DNA from: Halorubrum sp. PV6
GTDB taxonomy: Archaea; Halobacteriota; Halobacteria; Halobacteriales; Haloferacaceae
Direction: 5' to 3'
Length of the DNA: 64,000 nucleotides
Assembly: GCF_003990725.2 (NCBI RefSeq)
Contig: NZ_CP030064.1
Coordinates: forward strand, 2,480,001-2,544,000
The notes under the pieces: model-generated
Databases searched by the model: none
Told to the model about the DNA's origin: nothing
The model's input: the letters and a program-made list of their open reading frames with translations, nothing else
Program-made: the position numbers and the translations under genes
In this document: in pieces, positions 43,591-52,047 of the stretch
Position numbering within the stretch: position 1 is the stretch's first letter
How the letters are laid out: the number at the start of each line of letters is the position of its first letter

Positions 43591-43610
43591 TTTACCACGG
43601 CCATGGTAAA
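43591..43610 (+). promoter_or_regulatory. Palindromic operator candidate TTTACCA-N6-TGGTAAA
   Basis: A perfect 7-bp inverted repeat with a 6-bp centre lies between the divergent trmB and GH68 genes. It is directly followed by the AT-rich ATGTTTTATT, a possible TATA box. The position fits autoregulation by the TrmB-family protein or control of the fructan genes. No binding has been shown. Confidence 0.65.
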
Positions 43611-43680
43611 ATGTTTTATTTCCGTGACGGACCCGCGACGAACCGCGGGCGGCGGCCACCGAGGCGCCGACTGAAAAGGC

Positions 43681-43687
43681 TTTATTC
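43681..43687 (+). promoter_or_regulatory. TATA-like box of the GH68 gene
   Basis: TTTATTC lies 28 nt before ATG 43709, fitting a leaderless transcript. The palindromic operator candidate is about 70 bp upstream of it. Confidence 0.5.
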
Positions 43688-43708
43688 GGTTCGTCGCGGA
43701 GAGAACGT

Positions 43709-45040
43709 ATGCACGAGACGTCCGGCGGCGACGGCCCCCATCGGTCGCGATGGACCAGGGGCCAAGCCGCGTCCATCGAGCGTCGACACGGAAACGTCGC
43801 GCCGCCGGCGGGACCGCCGACGGTCGACCCGTTCCCGGAGTTACACGTCTGGGACACGTGGCTCCTGCGCGACCGGCACGGCGAGATCGCCGACGTGGAC
43901 GGGTATCGGCTGGCCTTCTCGCTTACCGCGCCCGCGGACCTACTTCCGGGGACGCGCCACGACGTGGCCGAGATCCGGTGTTTCTACTCGGCCGACGGCG
44001 AGACCTGGCGCGACGCCGGGGCGGTCTTCGACGGCGGCGCGCTCGGGCAGCGGCAGTGGGCCGGCTCGGCGCTGTACGACGACGGCGATCTCTACCTCTA
44101 CTACACGGCCGCCGGCCGCGACGACGCCGACGAGTTGACCTACACCCAGCGGATCGCGGTCGCGCACGGCGGCACGGTCGCCGCGACCGACGAGGGGATC
44201 GAGCTCGCGGGCCCGTGGACCCACGAGACGCTGCTGGAGCCGGACGGCGACTGGTACGAGACGGAGGCGCAGTCGCGCGGAATGACCTACACGTTCCGCG
44301 ACCCGTGGTTCTTCGAGGACCCCGCGACCGGCGAGACGCACCTCCTCTTCGAGGCGAACGTCCCGGCGCCGGAACGCGAGGGCGACGACGCCGAGACGAC
44401 CGAGAGACGGGCGTTCAACGGCTGTATCGGCGTCGCCGCCTCCCCGTCCGGCGACCCGCTGTCGTGGGAACTTCGGCCGCCGCTCCTCGACTCGCTCGAA
44501 GTGAACCAGGAGTTAGAGCGGCCGCACGTCGTCGTCGCCGACGGTCGCTACTACCTGTTCGTCTGTAGCCACGTCCACACGTTCGCGCCGGGCGTCACGG
44601 GCCCCGACGGGCTGTACGGGTTCGTCGCCGACGCGTTCGGGGGCGAGTACCGGCCGCTCAACGGCTCGGGGCTCGTCGCCACGAACCCGCCGAGCGCGCC
44701 GTTCCAGGCGTACTCGTGGATGACGTTCGCCCACGACGAGGAGGTGCTGATACAGAGTTTCCTCAACTACCACGACTTCGCGGGCGACTCGCTCGACGCG
44801 GTCGCCGAACTGCCGGAGGCCGAACAGCGGGACCGCTTCGGCGGGACGCTCGCGCCGACCCTCCGGTTGGCGGTCGACGGCGACCGGACTCGGCTGCTCG
44901 GAGCGCTCGACGCGTGGCGGGTCCCGACCCCGGACGAGTCGCTCCCGCCGGCTGACGGGTCAGAGCTCCCCGCCGACTTCGACGAGGGCGTCGCCGAGGC
45001 GGGGACCGGCCTCGCGGCGGGGTACTACGGCGAGTTCTGA
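43709..45040 (+). CDS. GH68 glycoside hydrolase (levansucrase/invertase family), cytosolic
   Basis: A 443-residue five-bladed beta-propeller enzyme that acts on sucrose. The nucleophile Asp49 is in HVWDTWLL, the transition-state stabiliser Asp198 in [10 protein letters not shown], and the acid/base Glu270 in [10 protein letters not shown]. Other GH68 markers include [18 protein letters not shown] and [11 protein letters not shown]. No Sec or Tat signal is visible, unlike most levansucrases, so it probably acts on imported sucrose, by hydrolysis or fructosyl transfer. Its 3' end overlaps the convergent GH32 gene by 16 bp. The upstream region has a palindromic operator candidate. Confidence 0.9.
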   Translation: MHETSGGDGPHRSRWTRGQAASIERRHGNVAPPAGPPTVDPFPELHVWDTWLLRDRHGEIADVDGYRLAFSLTAPADLLPGTRHDVAEIRCFYSADGETWRDAGAVFDGGALGQRQWAGSALYDDGDLYLYYTAAGRDDADELTYTQRIAVAHGGTVAATDEGIELAGPWTHETLLEPDGDWYETEAQSRGMTYTFRDPWFFEDPATGETHLLFEANVPAPEREGDDAETTERRAFNGCIGVAASPSGDPLSWELRPPLLDSLEVNQELERPHVVVADGRYYLFVCSHVHTFAPGVTGPDGLYGFVADAFGGEYRPLNGSGLVATNPPSAPFQAYSWMTFAHDEEVLIQSFLNYHDFAGDSLDAVAELPEAEQRDRFGGTLAPTLRLAVDGDRTRLLGALDAWRVPTPDESLPPADGSELPADFDEGVAEAGTGLAAGYYGEF

Positions 45041-47295
45041 GACGGCTCCATCAGGCCGTCGAGGCGCCACGCGGTCAGCCGGGTGAGCGACGCGCGCCCG
45101 CCCTCGGCGACCGCAGAGACGTCGACCGCGTCCTCGCGGGTCGGGTACACCCGGCTCGTCAGGCAGTGCCGACCGTTCGCGTATATCTCGACGACCGACC
45201 GGTCGACGAACACCCGCAGCGAGAGCGGCTCGTCGTACGGCGGGACCGACATCGACTGCGGGTCGGTGAACGACTCGGAGTCGCCGCTCGACGGCGCCCG
45301 GTCGACGGTCAGCGTGCCGTCGCGCTCGTAGCGGATCGGCGTGTGCTCCGCGCGGTCCGGCGTCTCGAACACCGACAGTTCGACCGCCTCGGCGTCGTCT
45401 AAGGCGATCTCCGCGTCGATCTCGATCGTCGCGCCGGCGGCGTCGAGCCGACGCCGGTCGCCGGCGTCGAGGCGCACGTCGCGGTGGTCGGCGATCTGCT
45501 CCGTGCGGAGGTCGGTCACTTCCTCGGCCGGTCGCTGCCGGAGGCCCCCGTCGTCGCCCAGTTCGATCACCCGCGGGAGCGACAGCGCGCCGGACCAGCC
45601 GGCGTCCCACTGGTCGGCCACGTCGCGGGCCTCGGGGAGCCACCCCCAGGTGAGCGTCCGGTCGCCGTCGTCGAGCGACTGCGGCGCGTAGAAGTCGCCG
45701 TGATCGAGCAGCCCCTCGGAGTCGACGACGAGTTCGCCGTCTTCGAGGGTGCCGAGGAAGTAGACGACGTTCTCGTAGTCGGAGACGTGGAAGAGCCGCC
45801 GGTCGCCGAGGTCGAGGAGTTCGGGGCACTCCCAGACGGCGCCGGCGTCCGGGCCGCCCGTGAGGAGCGGACCCTCGTAGGTCCACTCGCGGAGGTCGTC
45901 GGCGGTGTACAGCAGCGCGGCGCCCCCGCCGTCGGAGAGCCCCGTGCCGACGAGGTGGTACCACGTGCCGTCCTCGCGCCAGACGTTGTGGTCGCGGAAC
46001 TCCGCGCGCCAGGCGTCCGTCTCCAGGACGCCGAGGTCGGCCGGCGGCGCCTCGATGACGGGGTTGCCCTCGTACTTCTCCCACGACCGGAGGCCGGGGT
46101 CGTCGGTGGTCGCGAGACAGGGGAGCTGATCGCGGCCGGCCCCGCCCGTGTACAGCAGCGTCGCCGTGCCGTCGTCGTCGACCGCACAGCCGGACCAGCA
46201 GCCGTCGCGGTCGGGGCCGTCGGGAGAGGGGGCGAGCGCGACCGGCTCGTCGCGCCACGTGACGAGGTCGTCGCTGACGGCGTGGCCCCAGTGGATGCTG
46301 TTGTGGTACGGGCCGCCGGGGTTGTACTGGTAGAAGACGTGGTACCGCCCGTTCCACCTGATGAGCCCGTTCGGATCGTTCAGCCAGTTCGCGGGCGCCG
46401 TGAGGTGGTACGCGGGCCGGCCGCCGGGACCGTCCTCGCCCGCCTCGTCCACGCGCTCGCGGAGCCGGCGCATGTCGTCGGCGCTCTCCGGACGGCTCGG
46501 GACCGCCTCGGGCGACGCGAGGCTCCTGAGACACCCCGCGAACAGTCGGTCCCGAGCCGCGTCGAGGCGCGGGTCGTGTTCGGTGTGACCGTCCGTCGGT
46601 GGCTCGGCGAACAGCACGGGCGCGCCGACCCCGAGGACGGCGCCGTCGCCGGCGGGCCACGAGACGACCGTCACCTCCTCCGGGACCGCCGTGTCGCCGC
46701 GGACCGTCGAGGCGAGGGGCTCGCCCGCTCGGGGGAGCACGCGCTCGTAGCGGACGCCGGGGACCGTCCCGCGTCGCCGGAGGGGGTGGCGAAGGCCGTC
46801 GAGCGCGTCGAGCGCGGGGTGGTCGGCGTGCAGCGAGCGCCAGAGCACTCCCGTCGGCTCCCCGAGGGCGTCGTCGCCGACGCGGTCCGGCGGGACGGAC
46901 TCGACCGAGAGCGCGTCGACCGCCGCGAACGCGTAGAGGCTGAGACAGAGGCCGCCGCCGGCCGCGAGGAAGGCCTCGACCGCGGGCGCCGCGTCGGCGA
47001 GGGGGTTCGCGCCGCCGAGCGGGCGGTCGCGGTGCCACCAGAGGACGTCGAACCGCCCGGCACCGTCCCCGACGCCGGCGCCCGGATACGACTCCCCGAG
47101 CGACCGCGAGCCGTCGGCGTCGCCCGGTTCCGGCGACGCCGGCGGGGCGAGCGCCTGGCCCGCGGCGAGGGCCTCGAACGACACGACCTCGACGGCCGCC
47201 CCGTCGCGGGCGCCGATCCACGCCTCGGCGGCGCGCTGTTCGGCCGTGGGGTCGCCGTCGACTAACAGCCCGACGCGAATCGACGTATCGGTCAT
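45025..47295 (-). CDS. GH32 beta-fructosidase with N-terminal GATase/ThuA-like domain
   Basis: A 756-residue fusion. Residues 1-265 resemble a class I glutamine-amidotransferase-like/ThuA Rossmann domain ([25 protein letters not shown]). The GH32 propeller follows with nucleophile Asp307 (NWLNDPNGL), Asp435 in EFRDHNVW (RDP changed to RDH) and acid/base Glu489 (WECPEL). The C-terminal beta-sandwich ends [18 protein letters not shown]. No signal peptide, so it hydrolyses sucrose, inulin- or levan-type oligosaccharides inside the cell. The ATG 47295 is likely; 47307 is also open. The role of the N-terminal domain is unknown. Confidence 0.88.
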   Translation of the reverse strand: MTDTSIRVGLLVDGDPTAEQRAAEAWIGARDGAAVEVVSFEALAAGQALAPPASPEPGDADGSRSLGESYPGAGVGDGAGRFDVLWWHRDRPLGGANPLADAAPAVEAFLAAGGGLCLSLYAFAAVDALSVESVPPDRVGDDALGEPTGVLWRSLHADHPALDALDGLRHPLRRRGTVPGVRYERVLPRAGEPLASTVRGDTAVPEEVTVVSWPAGDGAVLGVGAPVLFAEPPTDGHTEHDPRLDAARDRLFAGCLRSLASPEAVPSRPESADDMRRLRERVDEAGEDGPGGRPAYHLTAPANWLNDPNGLIRWNGRYHVFYQYNPGGPYHNSIHWGHAVSDDLVTWRDEPVALAPSPDGPDRDGCWSGCAVDDDGTATLLYTGGAGRDQLPCLATTDDPGLRSWEKYEGNPVIEAPPADLGVLETDAWRAEFRDHNVWREDGTWYHLVGTGLSDGGGAALLYTADDLREWTYEGPLLTGGPDAGAVWECPELLDLGDRRLFHVSDYENVVYFLGTLEDGELVVDSEGLLDHGDFYAPQSLDDGDRTLTWGWLPEARDVADQWDAGWSGALSLPRVIELGDDGGLRQRPAEEVTDLRTEQIADHRDVRLDAGDRRRLDAAGATIEIDAEIALDDAEAVELSVFETPDRAEHTPIRYERDGTLTVDRAPSSGDSESFTDPQSMSVPPYDEPLSLRVFVDRSVVEIYANGRHCLTSRVYPTREDAVDVSAVAEGGRASLTRLTAWRLDGLMEPSQNSP

Positions 47296-47478
47296 ACCCG
47301 CGTTCACTCGCTACCGAAGCAAAACCGTATCGTCCCGGCTGCGGCGCGCTCGTCTCGCGGCGGTCGCGAACCCGGCGGGGCGACCCGGAGAGTCGTCCGA
47401 GCGAACGTTGCCGTCCGCGGTTACATTCGCTTTCGGTCCGCCGGCAGGGTTTTTACCGTGCGAACGGAAGGAGTTCCC

Positions 47479-47844
47479 ATGAGTACCGAAACGGCCGACA
47501 CTGGGAGCGACCCGGCGATCGAGGTGACCCCGGACGCCGCGTCGGAGGCGCTCTCACTTTTGGAGGGCGAGGGCCTCGACACGGCGGAGGCGGGGCTCCG
47601 GCTGTTCGTCCAGCAGGGCGGCTGCGCGGGCCTCTCGTACGGGATGCGGTTCGACACGGAGCCGGAAGAAGACGACCTGGTCGTCGAACACCACGGGCTG
47701 CGGGTGTTCGTCGACCCCGCGAGCCGGAACTACATCGGCGGGAGCAAACTCGACTACGAACACGGCCTGCAGGCGGCCGGCTTCGAGGTCGAGAATCCGA
47801 ACGTCGTCTCCGAGTGCGGCTGCGGCGAGTCGTTCCGGACGTAG
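47479..47844 (+). CDS. HesB/IscA-type iron-sulfur assembly protein
   Basis: A 121-residue A-type Fe-S carrier. The three conserved cysteines are Cys49 (QQGGCAGLSYG), Cys113 and Cys115 (SECGCGESF). The fold core RLFVQQGGCAG and IGGSKLDY match ErpA/IscA. It would hand Fe-S clusters to apo-proteins in the cytosol. A TATA-like GTTTTTACC lies about 28 nt before ATG 47479, which supports this start over one 7 codons upstream. Confidence 0.93.
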   Translation: MSTETADTGSDPAIEVTPDAASEALSLLEGEGLDTAEAGLRLFVQQGGCAGLSYGMRFDTEPEEDDLVVEHHGLRVFVDPASRNYIGGSKLDYEHGLQAAGFEVENPNVVSECGCGESFRT

Positions 47845-47897
47845 TTCGCCCGTCGCCGACTCACGCTTTTAAACGGATCCGCGCGGTAGTACCGGCC

Positions 47898-48143
47898 ATG
47901 AGTCTCGACGCTTCGACGACGGGCGACGGCGAGCAGGTGTACACCGACCACACGAAGGTCGAACGGGGCGCAGAGGGGCCCTTTTACGTCGTGTTCGCCG
48001 ACGCGGACGGGTCGGCTCGGTGGGGGTTCCGGTGTGGCAACTGCGACTCCTTTGACACCGCGATGGACACGATGGGCCGGATCCAGTGTACGGAGTGCGG
48101 GAACCTCCGGAAGCCCGACGAGTGGGACGCCGCCCACGAGTGA
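47898..48143 (+). CDS. Small zinc-binding protein, DUF5816-like
   Basis: An 81-residue protein with a zinc-binding pair CGNC and CTEC separated by about 20 residues (GFRCGNCDSFDTAMDTMG...IQCTECGN). It resembles the haloarchaeal DUF5816 family as I recall it. The function is unknown. The ATG 47898 has a TATA-like CTTTTAAA about 30 nt upstream, which argues against the longer in-frame reading from 47814. Confidence 0.75.
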   Translation: MSLDASTTGDGEQVYTDHTKVERGAEGPFYVVFADADGSARWGFRCGNCDSFDTAMDTMGRIQCTECGNLRKPDEWDAAHE

Positions 48144-48277
48144 CGGCTGGGCGAACCGGGCCACAGCGTCGGGTGAGCGCTCCCGAGCAACGCCGGTTCG
48201 GAGCGTGTGCCAGCGGTATCGCGCCGAATCGAAATCGTGAGAAACTTTATCACGGAAGCCGGCCAACGGTGAGGTAG

Positions 48278-48616
48278 ATGGCCACTGCGAGCATTCCACC
48301 GACGACGGAGGCCAGAGACGTCTTTCGCGAACTCGGGTACACCGTCTCCGAGGGCGGACAGGAGTTCATCGCGGAACGAAAGTGGCGGCGCGTGCTCGTG
48401 ACCGTGTTGTGTATGGAGACCGACGACCTCGAACCGTATCTGACGGGGACCGAGGACACGCCTCGCCTCCGGTGTTTCGTGACGTGGCGCAATCGCGCGG
48501 GCGACCTCAGGGACCGGCTCGTCTCGACGAAACCCCCGTACGACTGGGCGGTGATCGGCATCGAGGCCGACGGCGAGGACTTCGCCGTCATGGAAGGCGC
48601 ACCGGGAAGCCCCTGA
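48278..48616 (+). CDS. Haloarchaeal protein of unknown function
   Basis: A 112-residue alpha/beta protein with no metal or membrane motif. It begins ATASIPPTTEARDVFRELGYTVSEGGQEFIAERKWRRVLVTVL and has a cysteine in LVTVLCMET. It resembles small conserved haloarchaeal proteins (DUF7116-like, uncertain). A TATA-like ACTTTATC lies about 30 nt before ATG 48278. It is between the zinc-binding and dodecin genes, each with its own promoter. Confidence 0.7.
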   Translation: MATASIPPTTEARDVFRELGYTVSEGGQEFIAERKWRRVLVTVLCMETDDLEPYLTGTEDTPRLRCFVTWRNRAGDLRDRLVSTKPPYDWAVIGIEADGEDFAVMEGAPGSP

Positions 48617-48644
48617 GCGCGCCTCGCGTCGCGTGACCGCCGCC

Positions 48645-48652
48645 TTTTATAT
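48645..48652 (+). promoter_or_regulatory. TATA-like box of the dodecin gene
   Basis: TTTTATAT lies 27-34 nt before ATG 48679, the standard leaderless arrangement. Confidence 0.55.
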
Positions 48653-48678
48653 CAGCGTGTGTCCAACTAGCGTGTGAC

Positions 48679-48879
48679 ATGGTGTTCAAAAAGATCACGC
48701 TGATCGGGACCAGCGAGGAGAGTTTCGACGCCGCCGCGGACGAGGCGATCGACCGCGCCGAGGACACGCTGGAGAACGTCTACTGGGCCGAGGTACAGGA
48801 GTTCGGCGTCGAGTTGGACAGCGCGGCCGACCGGGAGTATCAGGCGGAAGTCGAGGTCGCGTTCGAACTCGAAGGCTGA
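48679..48879 (+). CDS. Dodecin, flavin-storage protein
   Basis: A 66-residue protein that assembles into a hollow dodecamer binding riboflavin or FMN. The sequence [29 protein letters not shown] and [13 protein letters not shown] closely follow Halobacterium salinarum dodecin as I remember it. Trp36, which stacks on the isoalloxazine ring, and Gln40 are present. It would buffer free flavins and protect them from light. Confidence 0.95.
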   Translation: MVFKKITLIGTSEESFDAAADEAIDRAEDTLENVYWAEVQEFGVELDSAADREYQAEVEVAFELEG

Positions 48880-49108
48880 GAGCGACACCGGGGGCACCGA
48901 CGCGGCCCGCTCGGTTTTACGGCGGTAATTCTCGGACGCTGTCACGCAGCGTCGCCCGTTGATCGACGCGCTGTATCACCCGGATGCAGCACTCTTTCGC
49001 CCGTATTACGACGGATAAACGGAATCAAACATTTCAGGGATTTACTACAGTCACGCCTCGTGATAATTTGGACCCCCCACTTATGCGCGGAACGGCGCTG
49101 TGATCCGT

Positions 49109-50005
49109 ATGGGTACACGAACTGTGCTTTGCGTTGATAAAGAGGAGGGTGTCGAGGAGATGGCGGAGGCGATACGGGGCGAAGACGGCCTCGAACCGAC
49201 CACGGCGACGACCGTCGCCGAGGCCGGCGATCGGATCGAGTCGGAGGCGGTCGACTGCGTGGTCACCGAGTACGACCTCACGGACGGCACGGGTCTCGAC
49301 GTCGTCGGGCACCTGCGACGCGATGACCCCCACACGCCGGTCGTCCTGTTCACCGGCGTCTCGCCGAGCGAGATAGACACCGCCTCCTTCGAGGAGATGA
49401 TAGTCGAGTACCTCAACAGGGACCTCCCGGACGCCCACGATCGACTCGGCTTCATCGTCGACGACGTGATCTCCCACAGCGCACAGGTCGGCTTCCTCGT
49501 CCCCGACTCCGAGGGCTCGCGGCTCGAAGCGTTGGCGGAGTACGACGTCGACGAACTCCCCATCGAAGAGAGTTTCTCCCGGCTCACCGACCTCATCGCC
49601 GACCGCTTCGACGTGGCGGTGTCGTTCATCGGCCTCATCGAGAAGGACGTCGAGAACGTGCTCGCGTGTACCGGCTCGGACTGGGACAGCATCACCCGCG
49701 AGGACACGATCTGCACCCACAGTATGCTCCAAGAGGACGTGATGGTCGTCGAGGACATCAACGAGGACAAGCGGTTCGCAAACAACGACGCCCTACAGAA
49801 CCTCGGTATCGTCTCGTATGCCGGCGCGAACATGACGAACAAAGACGGCGAGGTCATCGGGCAGGTGTGCGTGATCGACCACGAGCGCCGGGAGTACTCG
49901 GCGGCGGAGCGCGAGAGCCTCCAGCAGTACGCCGCGACGGCGATGGAGATTCTCGAACTCAGACAGAGCCTTCGGAACGCCCGCGGCGTGGAGGTGGAAG
50001 CGTGA
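49109..50005 (+). CDS. Degenerate receiver-GAF signalling protein
   Basis: A 298-residue protein. Residues 1-115 form a receiver fold, but the phospho-acceptor Asp is replaced by Glu54 (VVTEYDLTDG), only Asp10 remains of the N-terminal acidic pair and the Lys is missing (EYLNRDL). A GAF domain (about 140-290) has EDTICTHSMLQEDVMVVEDINEDKRF and NMTNKDGEVIGQVCVID, typical of redox/bacterio-opsin-activator-type GAFs. It overlaps the next gene by four bases (GTGA). It probably senses a small molecule or redox state without phosphorylation. ATG 49109 is preferred to 49100. Confidence 0.85.
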   Translation: MGTRTVLCVDKEEGVEEMAEAIRGEDGLEPTTATTVAEAGDRIESEAVDCVVTEYDLTDGTGLDVVGHLRRDDPHTPVVLFTGVSPSEIDTASFEEMIVEYLNRDLPDAHDRLGFIVDDVISHSAQVGFLVPDSEGSRLEALAEYDVDELPIEESFSRLTDLIADRFDVAVSFIGLIEKDVENVLACTGSDWDSITREDTICTHSMLQEDVMVVEDINEDKRFANNDALQNLGIVSYAGANMTNKDGEVIGQVCVIDHERREYSAAERESLQQYAATAMEILELRQSLRNARGVEVEA

Positions 50006-50658
50006 GTCTCGCCGGTCGGCAGACGTTCGGCGTCGACTCGCTGGCGATAGACGACATCCCCGGTAACACGAGCATCCTGCTCACGTCGGACGACTCCGAC
50101 GCCCTCGAAGCCGTGTTCTACCGGCTCGTCGCCGCGCCGGAAGACGAGCAGTCGGTGGTGTTGGCGACCGAGTCCAGCGGCCGGTCCACCAAGCGCTCGC
50201 TGAAGAACGCGATCCGCGGCGCCGACGACCGGAGCACGATGCTCACCTGCGAGGGGCCGGACCGCGGCGAGGGCGTCCAGTCGGTCGCGGAGCTCGGCGA
50301 CCTCACCCGACTCGGCATGGATTTCTCGGAGCTCTTCGCGGAGGCCCAGCAGACGGAGGCGCCGCTTCGGGCGGGCATCCTGCTGTGTTCGACGATCATG
50401 GGCGAAGTGGACGACACCCGCTCGGTGTACCGGTTCCTCAACTCGAATTTCCTGAGCCAACTGCGCCGCAGCAAGGCCCTCGGCGTCTGCGCCATCGACA
50501 TGAGCGCCGACATCGGGGCGGACATCGACAGCACGGTCGTCGGGCTCGAAACCTCCTTCAGCGCGCGCATCGACGTCGAGTCGACCGGGCGGAAGCAGGC
50601 GACGCTCGACGTGTCGGGCCTCGGGGACAACGACGGCACCATCGAGGTGTCGTGGTAG
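50002..50658 (+). CDS. DUF7504-like protein coupled to the receiver-GAF gene
   Basis: A 218-residue protein starting with GTG that overlaps the previous stop (GTGA at 50002-50005). It has an alpha/beta core with GNTSILLTSDDSDALEAVFYRLV and LRAGILLCSTIMGEVDDTRSVYRFL and resembles a RecA/KaiC-like fold without a P-loop. Such DUF7504 proteins accompany signalling genes in haloarchaea. The tight coupling suggests it is the partner or output of the GAF protein. The function is unknown. Confidence 0.75.
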   Translation: MSLAGRQTFGVDSLAIDDIPGNTSILLTSDDSDALEAVFYRLVAAPEDEQSVVLATESSGRSTKRSLKNAIRGADDRSTMLTCEGPDRGEGVQSVAELGDLTRLGMDFSELFAEAQQTEAPLRAGILLCSTIMGEVDDTRSVYRFLNSNFLSQLRRSKALGVCAIDMSADIGADIDSTVVGLETSFSARIDVESTGRKQATLDVSGLGDNDGTIEVSW

Positions 50659-50706
50659 CCGACGCCGCGACCCGATAGAACCGCCGCAACCGGCGAGGCG
50701 CCCACC

Positions 50707-50713
50707 TATTTAT
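50707..50713 (+). promoter_or_regulatory. TATA-like box before the AlaX-type gene
   Basis: TATTTAT lies 30 nt before ATG 50737. Confidence 0.5.
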
Positions 50714-50736
50714 CCGACCGCGACCACCACTCGCGT

Positions 50737-52047
50737 ATGACTGCGTCACGCGCTCCCGCGGAGCCCGACGTTCGCGCGTTCGAGGCGACGGTCGAATCGG
50801 TCGACGACCGCTCGGTCGTCCTCGACGAGACGTACTTCTACGCCGAGTCGGGCGGGCAGCCGGCGGACCGAGGGACGATAGACGGCACCCTCGTGGCAGA
50901 CGTGTTCGAGCGCGACGGGCGAGTCGTCCACGTCCTCGACGACGAGTCCGGGGGCGTCCCCGCGGTCGGCGAGACCGTCTCGGCGATGGTCGACGACGCG
51001 TTCCGGCGCTACTGCACCCGCGCGCACACCGCCTCGCACGTGTTGTACGGCGCGGCGCGCCGGACCTGCGAGGACCTCGGCTACGCCGGCTTCGACATCT
51101 CCGAGACGAAGGTCCGCGTCGACCTGACGACCGCGGAGCCGCTCGACGACGCCGACCTCGTCGAACTCGAACGGCTCGCCAACCGCGCCGTCTGGGACTC
51201 GCTGCCCGTGTCGTGGGAGACGATGCCGGAGGCGGAGGCGCGCGCACTCGACGGGATCGCTTTTAATACGAAGACCGAGGAGGGGGCGATGAGCGGGAGC
51301 GAGGCGGTCCGCGTCGTGACGATCGACGGGGCACGCGGGGCGGACGGAGCAGCCGGCGGTCCCGGCGGGGCGGACGGAGCAGCCGGCGGTCCCGGCGGGG
51401 CGGGCGCGCCGCCGTGGGACGTGGCCGCCTGCGGCGGGACGCACGTGCGGAACACCAGCGAGATCGGCCCGATATCGGTCCTCGACCGGTCGAACCCCGG
51501 CGAAGGCGTGACCCGCGTGGAGTTCGCGGTCGGCCCGACCGCGATCGATCACGAGGCGGCGGTCCACGACGCGGCGCTCACCGCGGCGACGGCCCTCGAC
51601 GCCCGGATCGGGGACCTCCCGGACGCCGTCGACCGGCTCCGAGAACGGGCCGACGACCTCGAAGCCGACCTCCAGACCGTCACGACCGACTTGCTCGCCG
51701 CGCGCCTGCGGGAGTTCGCGGTCGTCGACGCGGACGGGGCGACGTGGGGCGTCGGCACGGTCGACGACGCGTCGCCGAACGACCTGCGCGAGCCGGCACA
51801 GCGCGTCCTCGCCGCGGCGGACGCGCCGGACGCGATCGCGGCCGTCGGGACCGGCGACGCGCCGTTCGTGGTCGCCGCGGTGGCGGACGACGCGGCCGGT
51901 GCGGGCGACGGGCCGGACGCCGGCGCGGTCGTCGAGGCGGTCACCGACGAGTTCGGCGGCGGCGGTGGCGGCGGTCCGACGTTCGCGCAGGGGGGCGGGC
52001 TCGACGCCCACCCGGAAGCCGTCGTGGCGTGGCTTCGCGAGCGATGA
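50737..52047 (+). CDS. Alanyl-tRNA editing protein, AlaX-L type with DHHA1-like tail
   Basis: A 436-residue free-standing editing protein that removes Ser or Gly from tRNA-Ala. The zinc ligands are His97 and His101 (RAHTASHVLYG), Cys232 and His236 (ACGGTHVRN); YFYAESGGQPADRG is the AlaRS/AlaX N-terminal signature. The C-terminal part (about 290-436) resembles the AlaRS DHHA1 domain with GGGGGGPTFAQGGG. A Gly/Ala-rich insert with two copies of GADGAAGGPG (201-220) lies next to the zinc site. The gene overlaps the AIR-synthase-like gene by four bases (ATGA at 52044-52047). Confidence 0.9.
   Translation: MTASRAPAEPDVRAFEATVESVDDRSVVLDETYFYAESGGQPADRGTIDGTLVADVFERDGRVVHVLDDESGGVPAVGETVSAMVDDAFRRYCTRAHTASHVLYGAARRTCEDLGYAGFDISETKVRVDLTTAEPLDDADLVELERLANRAVWDSLPVSWETMPEAEARALDGIAFNTKTEEGAMSGSEAVRVVTIDGARGADGAAGGPGGADGAAGGPGGAGAPPWDVAACGGTHVRNTSEIGPISVLDRSNPGEGVTRVEFAVGPTAIDHEAAVHDAALTAATALDARIGDLPDAVDRLRERADDLEADLQTVTTDLLAARLREFAVVDADGATWGVGTVDDASPNDLREPAQRVLAAADAPDAIAAVGTGDAPFVVAAVADDAAGAGDGPDAGAVVEAVTDEFGGGGGGGPTFAQGGGLDAHPEAVVAWLRER
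51337..51396 (+). repeat. Two perfect 30-bp tandem repeats in the AlaX gene
   Basis: Units 51337-51366 and 51367-51396 are identical and in frame; a partial third follows at 51397. They encode the doubled GADGAAGGPG insert just before the zinc-binding CGGTH. The exact identity suggests recent slippage. Confidence 0.9.
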
